Under the pieces are notes generated by a model, which worked only from the letters and a program-made list of their open reading frames with translations, had not been told where the DNA came from and made no database searches. The position numbers were made by a program, and so were the translations under genes. A DNA stretch of 64,000 bases from Podocnemis expansa (lineage: Eukaryota; Chordata; Testudines; Podocnemididae): positions 36,843,918 through 36,907,917 of the forward strand of contig ML681992.1 in the NCBI GenBank assembly GCA_007922195.1, in the 5' to 3' direction. Positions 1 through 12,989 of the stretch are shown piece after piece. How positions within the stretch are numbered: position 1 is the first letter of the stretch; each line of letters opens with the position of its first letter.

Positions 1-452
1 GCTAGAGAGAGTTCAGAGGAGGGCAACCAAAAAGATTAAAGGGCTGGAGCACAAGCCCTATGAGGAAAGACAGAAAGAATTAGGCTTATTTAGTCTACAG
101 AAGAGAAGATTGAGGGGGAATTTAATAGCAACCTTCTACTACTTGAGGGGATGCTCTAAGGAAGATGGAGCTCGACTGTTCTTGGTAATAACAGAGGACA
201 GAACGAGGAGCAACGGTCTCAAGTTGCAGTTAGGGAGGTCGAGGCTGGACATTAGAAAAAACTTTTTTACTAGGAGAGTGGTGAAGCCTTAGAATGAGCT
301 GCCGAGGGATGTGGTGAAATCTCCATCCTTGGAGGTGTTTAAGGCCCAGCTGGACAAAATCATGCCTGGAATGGTTTAGTGGGAGTGGTCCTGCCTCTGG
401 CAGGGGGTTGGACTAGATGACCTATGAGGTCCCTTCCAACCCTATGATTCAT
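1..452 (+). mobile_element. CR1 LINE, 3' end of ORF2 plus 3' UTR, cut by window start
   Basis: This is the C-terminal part of a CR1 non-LTR retrotransposon ORF2, downstream of the reverse transcriptase core. The same conserved tail ([47 protein letters not shown]) recurs at 16.9-17.4 kb. An in-frame TAG at 290-292 replaces the Trp codon of KPWNEL, and the natural stop is the in-frame TAG at 377-379. The 3' UTR carries the CR1 signature GGTTGGACTAGATGACCTATG and ends in CCCTATGATTC, the CR1 3' terminus. The element continues left of the window. It is dead. Confidence is high because two other copies here share the sequence closely. Confidence 0.93.
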
Positions 453-2530
453 ACTTTGTGCTTTAGCACAGGTCAGTATTAGTTATCCTACAATCAGAGA
501 CCAAGTCATAGCAACTATTATAACATTGGATTGCTAAACATGTACGTGGGACTCATTGGCCATGTCTATTTTTTTTTCAGCAATGAGAGTTCTGATCAGA
601 TTATATGACCCAACTGAGTGATACAGAAGCTGGGAATTGCTTTCTTGGTATTTGTAATTCTACGCATCTGGACAAGGTAACAGCTAGGAGATTGTTTCCT
701 TCATTCATGCACTGAATTCTCATGCCAGACCTGTGACTATGTATAACAGGCAGGCATAAGCGTCTCCTATTGCCAAGATGAACATTTTGCTGTTCACATG
801 CCATATATTCAAAAGTGGTGAGAAAATATGGTAATGTGATAGGGGAGTGGATCATAAAAAGACTTACACATGGCAGATGCTCATCACATTGCATCATTCA
901 GCACTTGAAAGTGCTTTTATATCACTGTGATAAGTGTGGTATAGGAACATGAATTCACTAGCTAGAATAGACTAGAAAGCCTTTGCCAGTTCAGATGCCT
1001 CACAATACAAAATATACAACTGAGAAGGATTTGAAACAAGACTTTGAATTTGCAACAAAACCTTTTTTCAAAAAGTGAACCTGATTCAGAGTGGAAAGAT
1101 TTCAAGGTTAAGGTAACCCTCAGCAACAATTTCTTACAGATCTATGATGCATAAGTTACTAAACTCTAAATCACATTAGGGACAACTCATTAACATTTTT
1201 TAAACCATGAAATCAAGTTACTTAATCACATTAGTGATGCCTGACCATTCCATTTCATTTCCCGCACTGTCTGTCAAGCTGATGAACTGTCTTGTGTTTC
1301 TGTGATGCCAAGCCAAGCCTTTGTTGTCTATTTGTGACTAATGAACATATTTCCCCTTATTTTCCAAAAATCTTCTCTTTTGTTATCCTGTTCTCTCTAA
1401 ACAGCTACATCCACAAGTAGGACTTTATACTGCAATGAATCTTGGTGATTCAAAAGATCAACTTGTATGGACCATTTGTGTACAAAAATAAAATGTATTG
1501 GAAGGACAAGTCTTACCTTAATATTAGAGGATAGGCCCTTAGAGACATCAGGTTTAATAATTGTTGGATACTATTTTCCCCCCAGTTGGGTTACAAACAC
1601 TGAACATGTTTTATATCTGTGTAAAACATGTGGAGTAAGCCTCTTCTATATGGAATTAAAGATCATTAGAATAATATCAGATTTCAAAGGTAGCATTGTA
1701 TAACAGGATCAGCTGCCTCCTGTGCTTCCCTTCATGGTCAGAATTGACCCTGCAACTTTCTGTTTCGGCTTTCCCTTCTGGTTTCTCAATAAACTCATGA
1801 AAAGATGTCCACAATTCCAGTAATATCCCTTCTTAGGTTCCGTACATTTATTAAATTAATTTTAAAAAAATGCAAAAAGCCTCCCATTCCAGCCTTAAAA
1901 TCTCCACAGCCACTTCTCCTGCCATCCACTACTCTCCAAACTTCTGGAGAAGAAAGCATGGCTTGTCCTCATCTGCCTCATTTGCCTTCTCTCCAAAAGG
2001 GAAACAAAACCTCCAGCTAGAGCTATTCACTGAACCATGATGGCTTCCTCAGAGACCACTGCAGGAGAGTCACTCAATTACAGCTCTACTCTGCTGTCTT
2101 CTCTTGAATGTCCACAGCCCTCTGTTCTTCTATTCTAGAGATCTTGTTTATTCACATGACCATCTACCACATAAATTAATTCACTGAAATTGCCTAGGGA
2201 AGCAAATTACTTGAGTCACAGGTGGGCTGAGACCTATCTGCCCTTAAAAAGGCCAGCCATCTTTTTACATATTGGTGTTGATATGTTTAAGCATCTGCAC
2301 ATTGTCATCAGATTTCTCTTTAGTTCATATTTACATGTCATCTGGGTCTGAGCTGACCTGGGGCAAGCTGACCTGCCTGGATGCTTATGAGAAATCCCAT
2401 AATGCTTTTTAGCATTAGGAATTCACACATTGTCATGATATCTCTGTATGAGTAGCCTTCAACAAGTAATGTAGTATATTGTAGTGTATCATGAAGAGAA
2501 TGTATTTGATTTATTATGGTAGTAAAGAAA
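453..2530. other. AT-rich DNA with no recognised feature
   Basis: Only short open frames without family resemblance or codon bias occur here. I see no terminal inverted repeats, RNA gene or conserved motif. Ordinary intergenic or intronic sequence, or repeats too old to recognise by eye. Confidence 0.5.
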
Positions 2531-3190
2531 ACCAAACAAGGAGTCCTGTGGCACTTTTAAAGACTAACACATTTATTTACCAAAGCTCTCATGAGCTTTC
2601 ATTGGAGAAGATCCGATTTCCTGAGACAACTGAAGAAGGGGAATTTACAGAATGGGGGGAAAATAAATGCAGGGGAGCACAGTTCACTTTAAAAAGTGCC
2701 ACAAGCCAGGGGTGGGGAGCTCCTGCCTTGAAGTGTTTTTAAGTATCTATTGTATTTACTCACTCTCATAGGATCAGGTCATCAGATCATAGGATCACGC
2801 TCATGGGATTAAGTCACAGGATCAGGTCAGGCTGTTACAGCAAATCAAAGCAGCTGTTCAGATTCGAACACTGGGGAACAGCCTATAGAGGGAGGCAAGG
2901 ACAAATCGCCTGTTCTAATCAGAAAAAAAAAAATCCACAGTCCCTATTTAACCCTAAGGGAACGGTGTCAAATCAACATACAAATTCCAATTCTGCAGTT
3001 TCTCTTTGAAGCTTCAATTTGTTATCCATTTGTTTGAGCGCAGCTATTAACAAATCATCAGTGGAGTGAGCAGGCAGATTGGAGTTCCCCTGTTGGTTTT
3101 TGAATGCAGTGATTTCTAAGCAGGGACCAACCAAGAACAGGATCTCGTTGTGCTGTCTCAGTATGAAGACAATAGGAAACAATTCCTGAT
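2531..3190 (-). mobile_element. Penelope-like element, degraded 3' part (minus strand)
   Basis: On the minus strand, about 2988-3060 encodes STDDLLIAALKQMDNK followed by LQRETAELEFVC, clearly related to SMTDLLTTVLRD...LQRETAELELICK in the better-preserved copy at 21.3 kb. Toward the element's 3' end (2531-2650 here) lies the shared tail: a GTGGCACTTTTAAAGACTAA block and a CATGAGCTTTC block, both also found in the copies at 58.3, 59.3 and 61.5 kb. The endonuclease core is eroded and no long frame survives. A short imperfect repeat of ATAGGATCAGGTCA sits at 2768-2830. Element ends are approximate. Confidence 0.8.
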
Positions 3191-4058
3191 GCAAACAGCT
3201 TATATTATGAACAGACAAGACCAAAAAAGGCTGGGGGAAGAGAGAATGAGATGGGTTGGAAACAACATGCTACTCTGACAGTATTTCTTGAATTTTTTGA
3301 GTGGGGATAGGAGTGGGTTATCTCAACAGAAAAAAAAAAAGGAAGACAGAACAAGTAATGGAAGGTGATAAGGTGGATAAAGTAGGAAGAGGAAGGAGCA
3401 AAAGGAGTTGAAGAAGGAGAATCATGGAACAAAGTTGGGGTGAGATTGCAGTGAACAGATTGTAAGGAGTGAGAAGAACTTGGATTGAATAGCCAACCAA
3501 AATAAGGGAACTTCCAGAGTGTAAACTGTGCAAAGGAGTTTGATGATATTATCAGTGTCTAAGGGTCACTTTTGGGATTATAGCTATGCCTTTCCTGCTA
3601 GCAGAAGAGTTTCTTTCACTCCTGACCGTCTCCACCATAGAATTTCTTCCCCATCCCCACATGGTTGGGGGTAGGGGCAACTGCATGTGTCCTGCTGTTT
3701 GCAAAAGGTCATGGGTGGGGTCTCCCCAGGAGAGTTCTGGGTTCACAAGGCACTTGTGGTGTTGAATAGCCTAGTCTGGACCCCATGTTCCTACCCTTCT
3801 CTATAAAGTTGGAAACTGCTTCTGCTGTTAGCTCCAGTTTCTCTGAGCCCTGGACTTGGCTCTTTCCCTGGTGATGTAATCTCTTCATTCTGTCAGACAT
3901 GGCAATATTCTTGGAAGAGCTAAGAAAAATAGCAATGCTTCTGTCATGCCAAGTCAAGTTCATGAAAACTCAACCCAGCAAGGGGAGGCTTTTCCAGTCA
4001 CATGGGGAATAAAGCACCTGACTGACTACAGTGAGAGTAAGTAAATGCAGTAAATTCT
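3191..4058. other. No recognised feature
   Basis: Purine-rich on the plus strand near 3330-3430. Open frames on the minus strand are short and low in complexity. Nothing supports a gene or a bounded repeat. Confidence 0.45.
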
Positions 4059-4066
4059 CTTCAGGG

Positions 4067-4657
4067 AAGGGATTCCCAAATCCTGGCTCACAGCCCAAAA
4101 GTGTCAATGGCACTTTTTAAAGTGACTCGTGCTCCCCTGCCTATGGCTTTGAGTGAGGATGTGGCCACCCATCTCCTGCCCCATCACAGCACACAGCTGG
4201 GAATGCCACCCACCAGGGCTGGATAAAGGGATGAGGTGGCATGGCTTGGGGGGCTGTTGCAAGGTGCCACAGGTTGGTGCCATGTGGCCACAGGGGGCTG
4301 CAGGAAGGGGCATGGACTGTGTAGCCGCAGGGGGTCTGTGGCTGAAGGCCATGGGGGCCTGTAGGTTTGTGTGGTGCAGCTATGGGGAGCTGTGAGAGAG
4401 CATGGGCTGTGCACTGTAGGGGGCTCACAAGGTGGCCCACAAGGTGGCCCTGCTACTGGAAATGGGGTGGTGGGCCAGAGGCCAGTAATCCTGGCCTGCC
4501 AGGGGGTTGTCTGTTATGCTCAGCAAGGAGGCTGGGCCTTTCTAAAAAAGTAAAAAAATAAAAATTGATTTGATTTTGATTAAATAGACTGGTGGTTCTT
4601 TCGGGTTTTAAAAAATTATATTTGTGGCCCTCAAACCAAAAAGGTTGGGAACCAGTG
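4067..4657. mobile_element. Non-autonomous hAT element (Charlie-like), 591 bp
   Basis: The left end AAGGGATTCCCAAATCCTGG and the reverse complement of the right end, CACTGGTTCCCAACCTTTTT, are diverged terminal inverted repeats of the Charlie-type CAGTGGTTCCCAACC form. The flanks CTTCAGGG (4059-4066) and TTTCAGGG (4658-4665) match at 7 of 8 bases, the 8-bp target duplication expected of hAT transposition. The interior is GC-rich and codes for nothing convincing; its overlapping open frames are composition artefacts. No transposase, so it must have been moved in trans. Confidence 0.82.
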
Positions 4658-4812
4658 TTTCAGGGTGTAAAGGCTAGACAAGAAAAATAAAGCAAAAGAG
4701 AAAACAAGATGTTGGTTGCACTTCAGGAACTCATTTGCAAAAAGATCTAGTTAAATCATGCTGGCTGCTTGCTTACTTCAATGGAAATCAAGTATAGAAT
4801 TCGTAGTCATTA

Positions 4813-4882
4813 AGGACCTTGTCCAATGCCCATTGAAGTCATCTGAAAGACTCCCATTAATTTTAATGGATTTGGATCAGGA
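4813..4882. repeat. Old palindromic repeat
   Basis: The left half CCTTGTCCAATGCCCATTGA is loosely the reverse complement of the right half, which ends CCATT...TTTGGATCAGG. I recognise this GTCCAATGCCCATTGAAGTC style of sequence as a common old interspersed foldback in amniote genomes. The family name is not certain. Confidence 0.45.
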
Positions 4883-5542
4883 CCTCAAGCAGTAACAGTT
4901 TGAATGCATTTGTTCTTAGCTGTACACATTAAGTTCTAAAAGCAAATCATTGTTGTGTGAAGAACGACAGAAACACACTAGCAAAACCTCCCGAAACATT
5001 CAGCTGAGCTTTTATTTTTCAACCCTTATTCCTTGAGGAATCCATCCTCTGTTGAAATTCTGTCTTTTTTATTGAGGTAAAAAAAAAAAAATCAATAATA
5101 TGGAAACACTGTATGATACAAGGAGTTGTAACTTTAGCCTAGTGAATTCAAGCAGACATAATTAAAAACAGTTTGGGTCCTGGAAAATACACATCATTAA
5201 TAGAAACCATGCCTTGCAGTTAAATTATTTGTTGGAATACCAGGTCAGTCCTGGTGAGTTGTCCATTTTGGAATTATCTTATCTGTTAAAACTGCTGAAA
5301 GATTTTGGTAAACATGATAGGCCCACCATTGTATTGTATTCTTATCTTAGGAAGGCAGCAGCATTAAACCCAGATAAATTATGTTCCTCCTGGGAAACTG
5401 AGCTGTGAACTACTTAACTTTATCCCAGCAAAAAAAATATTGTCCATAAAATTAAATCATCCTGAGCTCACCTGTGGTCCTGATTTATTCAACAAAAAAT
5501 CTTTGTTGGGATGTGCTAAACTCAGATTAATCATTACCTTTC
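4883..5542. other. No recognised feature
   Basis: AT-rich sequence between the hAT element and the large foldback MITE. No gene or bounded repeat is seen. Confidence 0.45.
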
Positions 5543-5545
5543 TTT

Positions 5546-6887
5546 GGCTATGTCCACACCTAAATGCTTATTTCGAAATAAGTTAATTTTGAAATAAGTA
5601 AATTCAAAATAAAACACTTAATTTGATTCAACTTAAATCGAATTAAGAAAAAATGCCAAGTCGAAATAGCAAGTCCAGACACAGGACTTGCTGTTTTGAT
5701 TTGGGAGAGGGGCACCCTGGGAGGTGTGGCAACATGGCCCCCCTGGCAGGGCCATGTTGCCACCCAATCCCCTGCCTGGCTGTCACCTGGAGAGCCAGGC
5801 AGGGGAAAAAGCCTTCAGGGCAGGGATCCCCCTGCCCTGCCTTCCCCGCTGCTGGTGCGGCAGCTGGGGAGGGACACCGGGGCACCCCTACTGCCACCCA
5901 AGGGGCAGGTCCCCCAGCCAGCTGGCCCTGCAAGGGGGCTTGCGACAGCAGGGGGGTGGCTGGTCCTGAGCTGGCTTTCCCCCACTGCCCTGACAAGCCG
6001 GCAGTGGGGGGGGCAGCAGTCCCCCAGCCTGCTTGCAGGGCTTGCCCACTACCAGCCCAGTGGCAGGTCCCTGAGCCGGCTCCCCCGGCTTGCCACGGGT
6101 GCAGGCAGCTAGCGGGGTGGAGCCCACTTGCCAGGTTGCAGCGGGTGCAGAGCTCTCCAGTGCCCCAGTCCCCCAGCCCCTGGCCACCTGCAAGCGGCTA
6201 GGGGTGATGTGGGGTGGCACATCCCTGGTGGCCTGCAAGCGGCCGGGGGGGGCACAGGATCTGTCAGCCCCTGACAGGCTCCCTAAGCTGGTCAATTTCA
6301 CAGGTGGAGGGAGTGGCCAGAGTGGGTGGAACGGGGAGCCAGTCCGGTACTGGCCACCTGCTGGGGCTGCAGCCGCCCAGAGTGGACAGCGGGGGGAGCT
6401 GGTTCCGCACCGGCCACCCTACCGGGGCTGCAGCCATCCAGAGTGGGCAGCAGGGGGAACCAGTCAGGCACCAGTCATCCTGCTTGGGCTGCAGCCCCCT
6501 ACCACCACCACCACCATCCGCCTGCTACACCCCCTTGCACCTCTCCTTAGCACCCTGGCCTGGGTGCTGATGGGCTCCCTGGCCAGGGTGCTGAGGGGGG
6601 GTGAGCCTTCCTCTTAGAGTGCCATGCACCCTGGGAGGAAGTTCAATTGTTATATCAATATGTGGGGCATATGAATAAAACAGAGCCAAACGGGTTATTT
6701 CGAAACCACGGTTTCAAAATAACCATCATTTTGATATATAACTAGGCTTTATTATATCAAAATGACTTTCCTTATTTCAAAACAAGGAAGCTCTTTATTT
6801 CAAAATAAGGAAACGTCGTCTGAACGTGACTTTTTAAAAATTGAAACAACAGTCGTTTCAATTTAAAAGCAACGTGTGAACACAGCC
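5546..6887. mobile_element. Foldback MITE, PIF/Harbinger-like, with GC-rich core (1342 bp)
   Basis: The left end GGCTATGTCCACAC is inverted at the right end as GTGTGAACACAGCC. Both ends are flanked by TTT (5543-5545 and 6888-6890), a 3-bp target duplication. The arms are full of TTATTTCGAAATAA-type palindromes. A hairpin at 5663-5700 pairs AGCAAGTCC with GGACTTGCT, followed by a very GC-rich core (about 5700-6630) containing GGCCAGGGTGCTGA. Overlapping long open frames in the core run on both strands and reflect base composition. It is the longest complete copy here and has no transposase. Superfamily is inferred from the duplication length and the GG...CC termini. Confidence 0.8.
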
Positions 6888-6890
6888 TTT

Positions 6891-9800
6891 GTGTAATATG
6901 AAAAAGTTGTCTTTTGCATACAAGAATGCCTGATAATGACTGAATCATTGGTTATAATTTTCAAAAATCCATCTTTCTGGTCTTTGTTTTTCATGAGCTG
7001 TTCAGATTCTGAGGTGAGGCTTTGATACAATTGCCACCTTTTCCAAACAGTAGCTGAATTCATAGCCTTATGAGTCATTTCCTGTTTGGAGGAGATATCA
7101 CAGATTTTCTCACTGTAACATGTTTATTTATAAAATGAATACAGGCCCTGTTTCCTCAAAAAATGGTAGTCTCTCATTCAAATATTGCGTCATCTCCCTA
7201 CCCTCTCTTTCTGTACCGTCTACAAGAAATCAGACAATTAATGGTGATTCGAAGTGGCGTGAATAAGAACTTAGATTTGCCCCCTTTCAGAGAAACATGT
7301 TCTGTGCCCATCCCCTGCGGGCTGGGAGATGTTTTATCTCCTCTCTCTCAGCCCACATCTGCCACATCCCTGGAGTCAAAGGAACTCACTCTCCTTCCCT
7401 GCCATAACACCAGACTCAAAGAAATTCCATGACCCTAGTGATTACTGGGGAGGCCCGTTCCCTGCTTGCCTCCTCCTTTGTCCATCCCTGGTGATTAATT
7501 TGTGCAGAACCTGGTGATAGCTGATAGTTTGTTCATATTAATGTACACACGGAGAAGTTAGATAAAAACATACAATACTCTTGCTATAAAGTTGCTGTAT
7601 AACATTACTTTCATTCTTAGAATTCAGAATGCTACAACAAGCCAAAAAACTGAGAAAAAGCATGCTGCTTGCTAAAACAGAGAGGAACAACTGAAACCAG
7701 CTGGCTGCTGGCTGGCTTTCTGCAGATTGACTCAGATCACTTGCTTTCCTACAGTCTTCTAGCCTGCAAACAGGAGCAGGAAACATATCACAGTGATACC
7801 TTGTGATAATAGGAGTAAGAACCAAACAAAATATTTTTCAGATGATTTGGGGGCATGAAGCTGTGCTGTAGCTATCTAAGTATGTGCATGATCATATCCT
7901 TGTCATCCTGTTAGCCAAGTTTCTTTCATACCAAAGCTCATGGTAACTTTGCCCCTGATCTACACTTACTGTAGTTTCAGCAGCAGCTGAAGGGAGATAC
8001 AGAAGCTATGCAAAATAACTTGCATACCTCCTTTTGAATTTCTAGCACCTACTTACTGTGGTATGTCCATTGCTCTGAGTTGATGGGTAATGGCCTCATC
8101 AACTCAGTGTCACTCTTTAAGGGAATGGATTTACTAGACTGACGTCCTGATCAACTGAGTGGGGTCTTCACTGATTGCTTTATTGATCTGGAAAGATTGA
8201 ACTGAAGGTGGCAAATATTCCACATAACGCGTTAGTAAAACATCCCCAATCCTATAATTACTGAAATTTGGGTTGGCTTTTGAATGATATGTTTCTACCT
8301 TTCTGGTTGGCCATAACTTCAACTTTTACCTCCTTATTTGTAGACAATGACATGTGAATCCATGTGAATCAAAAACAAACAAACAAAGAGAAAAACCCAA
8401 CCTTGTTGGACAAGCAATTTTAAAAGTTAATCAAGTGGTTTTCTCAGATTACTAATTAGCCAGATGTGTTTGTGCTGAATCCACATGCCTTGAGTCCATG
8501 ACAAATATAGATATATTTCTTGTTTTACTCCTCAAACAGTGATTTCTGCACATCCACCAGAGACTTCATCAGGGAAAAGGAGATGCAGATTTAAATTAAA
8601 TTTAAACAAAAGGCCCACCTTCCACATTGGTTTAGGTAAAGCTGCACAGAGTTTTGAAATAGCCTACCAGTTTTGACCACTGTTAGCAATAAGTATGATA
8701 ATCTTTATTATATTATTGATAGTGGTCCCTGACCTTTTTTACTAGTCCATCAAAATCTCACTATACACTCCCTTCTCCTGTACCTCCTATTGTTAATCAT
8801 GCTCACTCATTGAGCCTTGTTTCAAAACTAGATTATAAAGTCTTTGGGGGATTGCCCATGTCTTCTAGTGTACTAGTACAGTGAATTACCCACTGGGTAA
8901 TTTTGATTTTGATTTGGGTGTCTTTAAGTGCTACAATAATATGAAGAACTCCTTTTTTTCCCCATTTGAAATTAAATGTATTGGACAAAATAGAGACATA
9001 GATTTAAGATCCAGAAAGGAACGCTGGAATCATCTGATCTGATCTTCTGTAAAACACAGATCATAGAACTTCTCCAAGATAAATCCTACAGCATATATAT
9101 TTTAGGAGGAAAATTCCAGTTTTGATTTTAAAATGTTGCTGATGGAGAACCCACTAAATGTGTTCACAAATAATTATTCAAGGAAAAATTAGCAAAATTC
9201 TAAACTAATATTTACAATGAATTTTTGGCTACCTCTAAGAAGAGTCAGTTTTATGACAAGTTTGAGGTTCTTAGCTGTTCATAGATTCCTTGCACTTCTT
9301 ATAGTAAATAATCATTTCTTCTAATGACAATTCAACTTCTTTAGTTTTCATATCCATAATCTGTTAAACTGATGCATCACTCTATATAAAGAGCGAGTAT
9401 AAAACTGGATTCCAATAATTCTAAGTCTGACCCCAAAAGCAATTTATTGTGTGTGGCTTTTGAGTCAAGAAACCTCTCAGTGAAATGGTATAATGACACT
9501 TTTCTATGTCACAGGAGGGCTTTCACAATTAATAGTTAATGTTTGTAAAGTAATTTGAAGATAAATAAGTGATAAATATTATTACTTAGACTAAGCCAGT
9601 CATGGATTTCTTGACTGACAGAAATTTCTTTTTATTTCATCACTCTGTTCAGCGATGTTGAGATTGCCTTTTAAAAGTTCTTTGAAGAATCTGCACATTG
9701 TTGGGGAAGTTCTCATTGTCTGAGTTCATTCATGCAACAGGTGGTTGAGCATATGGGGTACTGTCCAAGCAAACAGTTTGTCTGTCCGTGTTTCAACCAA

Positions 9801-11510
9801 CTCCTATGGATGTACAAGTGGGTTGTTTTCTCTACTGCTGCTTGATATTTTTGGTGATTTTCTGAGTCAAGAAGTGTCTGTTCAGAGAAAGAAAAAAAAA
9901 TACTGGAACAGAGAACCATTTAGGAGATCCTAAAATTTTTGGGATGGAAATGAAAAAAGCCAGACTTCCGTTGCTTTGAATTCACTTAGTTGCATCATGG
10001 GACATCATCATTAGCATTATTATATAAAACTGGTTAATTTGTAATTTGCAGACTTGTTAAGGAGGAGGGAGTAATCTAAAATACTGACACTGTACTGAAC
10101 TGCAAGGAAATACTTGGAAAAACACTATTGCAAAATAAGGCAGTGACTTGGATACAACTTTGCACTGTGATATGACAGTGTTATTTAATAAAATGCATCA
10201 TATCTCAGATCAAGGAAATGAAGGTCCCTCTGAAATGAAGAATCTAATAAGTCTTGTCAGTTTCTTTATCTTTCTATATTTCCCATGAATACATTCTTCC
10301 GGGGTCAGCTGTTCAGCTGATGTAAATCAGCATAGCTCCATCATCTTGGGGTAAGAAGGGCTAAATTTACAAGAACTGGATTTTGTAGCTCTTCAGCAAA
10401 GGCCAACACAGTGTATAGTGAAACAATTTCTTTTCAAGTATAAATAAATCTGTCATTAAATAACAATGAAGTTGATGACTCATTTCTTGGAAATGAGTTT
10501 CATTTAGCTTGGAGATGCTCAGTACTCACAGTTGTTGCTCAGCACTTTCAGGAATCAGATCCCATTATTTTAAATTATTAAAATAATGTTATAAGAGTGT
10601 GTCTATGGGCTACTTGAAAGTGTTCCTCAGTCCTCCTATAGACCAGCCTATAGTATGAGAACTGCTGGTTTACAAAATTATAAATGCTAAACAGAGGGCC
10701 AATAAATATTGCTGTTATAAATAAGCCAAACACCTTCAATGTTAGGCTGCAGAACACTCTTCTGTAGTATTAGCTGATTAAATACAATATTTCTCTAAGT
10801 CCTTCCTCACACCCCTCAGCCTCTTCCTATTTTGCTAGCAACTCTCTTTTATCACATATGTCTGAAGGAGTCTTATATTTACTCTGATGAGCACTGCCCA
10901 CTCTGTAGAGATGTAAAACAGTAAGGCAATAATAAGAGCACTAGATGCCCAAGGGCATCAACATCACCGGGCATGTTGCATGATCAAGTCATATATCTGT
11001 ATATTGCATGCTCAGGAAATAACAAGTTAGGCTTTAATTATGATTCATATGTGTCAGAGTTTGCTACTACATGCAGCAAGGAAGAAATGACCCCTTGATC
11101 ACAACTAATGTTGCACACACATACTGCAGTGCATATGGCTTATAAACTAGCTACATCCTGTTTACCTTATGCATGGTACATCCCATTAACTTCACTAGGA
11201 ACTACTGTCCTCTGCAAGATGAAGGTAACACGGCTGTTTGTATAATAATATATTAATCCCTTGAGGAAATGAGGATCAGACTACAGAAAGGGATTTCTCT
11301 TTTTCTTGTGCATATGAAAAGAGTGGTATTTTTGTCCGAGAATCGCAGTGCTTTTAATCCAAAGTAAAATGGTGAATTTCCACCTGCTCATACCAGTGGA
11401 CAGTGTTTCTATGTGAAATATACAATGTACAAAAATGCACAAATCCAAAGGGGTAGCCTTTAGGAGTTACTGCAATACAAAAGTGAATAAGACTAGCTCT
11501 GGAATAATAG
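6891..11510. other. Long AT-rich stretch, nothing coding recognised
   Basis: No open frame here resembles a known family. Minor structures are a 9-bp perfect inverted repeat GAGTTGATG/CATCAACTC at 8077-8105, and GATGTAAATCAGCATAGCTC near 10319, part of an old palindromic repeat seen again at 48.4 kb. No TIR, poly-A retroposon tail or RNA gene was seen. Confidence 0.5.
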
Positions 11511-12058
11511 TGTTTCAAGTTTTGGGCTGCACACTACAGAAAGGAAGTTGACAAATTAGAAAGAGTACAGCAGAGGGCAACAAAAATGATTAGAGGGCGG
11601 GGGCATAAAACTTATGAAGAGAGACTGAAGGAACTAGGTTTATTTAGTTTGCAGGAGAGAAGACAGAGGGGATTTGATAGCAACCTTCAACTGCTTGAGG
11701 AGGGAGCTAGGAGAGAGCTAGGCTGCTCTGAGTAGTAAAGTGGTTCTCAGTAGTAAAGAGGAGGGAGATAGGCTGTTCTCAGTAGTAACAGAGGACAGAA
11801 CAGGGAGCAATGGTTTCAAGTTGCAGCTGGGACAGTCAAGGTTGGATATTAGGAAACACTTTCTCACTAGGAGGGTGGTGAAGCATTGGAATGGGTTACA
11901 TAGGGAGGTGGTGGAATCTCTATCTTTGGAAACATTTAAGGCACAGTTAGTGAAACCCCTGAGTGGGATGATTTATTGGGACCTGTCCTGCTTTTAGCTG
12001 GGGGTTGGACTAGATGACCTCACAAGGTCCCTTCCAACCCTATTATTCCATGATTCCT
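11511..12058 (+). mobile_element. CR1 LINE 3' fragment
   Basis: A 5'-truncated CR1. It starts at the ORF2 segment encoding the [13 protein letters not shown] block (TTTTGGGCTGCACACTAC), runs through QRATKMIRG and [20 protein letters not shown], then the 3' UTR GGGGGTTGGACTAGATGACC and a terminal CCCTATTATTCCATGATTC. The open frame 11740-11997 retains the last part of ORF2. A local duplication between about 11700 and 11790 repeats TCTCAGTAGTAA-containing units three times, so the region encoding [12 protein letters not shown] is scrambled. Non-functional. Confidence 0.92.
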
Positions 12059-12989
12059 GATGAGCAACAACTATTAAGTGCTCGACAACATTTGTGCCAT
12101 TTATCTCCATGATATAAGAGCATGGTTATTGCTCTTAAAAGTTTAAAACAGAAGAGGTTGTACGGCCCCACACTGGCCTCAGGTGGGTCGTAATTGTATT
12201 ATTGTTTCCGAAAGCACAAGTTATGTCAACAAATATCTAATCTCTCTTTTTCTCTCTATATGCCTCAAATAGGATAAACATTCTCTAAGATCAGTTTAGC
12301 ATTAACACATTCCAATCCTTGCTGAACCAAGATAAGTTTAAATTATTTTTCCTTATCTATTAGTTTTTGTATTTGCAAAAAGTGTATTGTGTTTGCATAT
12401 TTCAGAATATAATACAAACACAATGAGAATGCAATGACTGTTTAAAGTAGAAAACCAGTAAAGCAAATATGTGTTTGTCTGCATCAGGAAATTGTACTGA
12501 GTCAGATCTCCAGAGCAGAAGGAAACGTGGGAGAGGTGAGCATAGCCTTGAAAGATTGTTGGCTTTTGAGTCAAAAACTCTAATACAGCATTAATTAGGT
12601 GACATTTTGTGTTGGTTTATAAAAAGTCACTAGACAACCTCCTTAACTGTGAAGCAAAATTCACAGCATTCAGCATAAGCAAGTTCCAGACTCCTACACT
12701 TGCTGATATTTAAATATATGGAACACTGTTATTTGACTGTGGAAGCTTCATATCTGCTTGCATCATCTGAATAAAAATCATTAACTAATATGAACACATA
12801 CCAAACAGACATGTTGGCAAGGCTTTGGAATGCAAAGAGGCACAGGATGTCTTTTGTAGTAATGGATAGATTTACTGTGGCACTTACGCCCCAACTTACT
12901 GGATTCTGTTTTTCTTACATATTGCTTCACACCACACTCTGCCAAATACTATGCTACTGCATCTAACTTTGACTTTCTGGCACAATTGT
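12059..12989. other. No recognised feature
   Basis: AT-rich DNA between two CR1 fragments. Only short open frames without recognisable similarity. Confidence 0.45.

Noticed and set aside
5653..6617. Several long overlapping open frames on both strands (up to 182 codons)
   Set aside because: They lie in the GC-rich core of a MITE, are open in several frames at once because GC-rich DNA has few stops, and have no domain similarity or consistent start context.
8077..8105. 9-bp inverted repeat as a terminator or regulatory site
   Set aside because: Short inverted repeats of this size are expected by chance in 64 kb, and there is no gene nearby.
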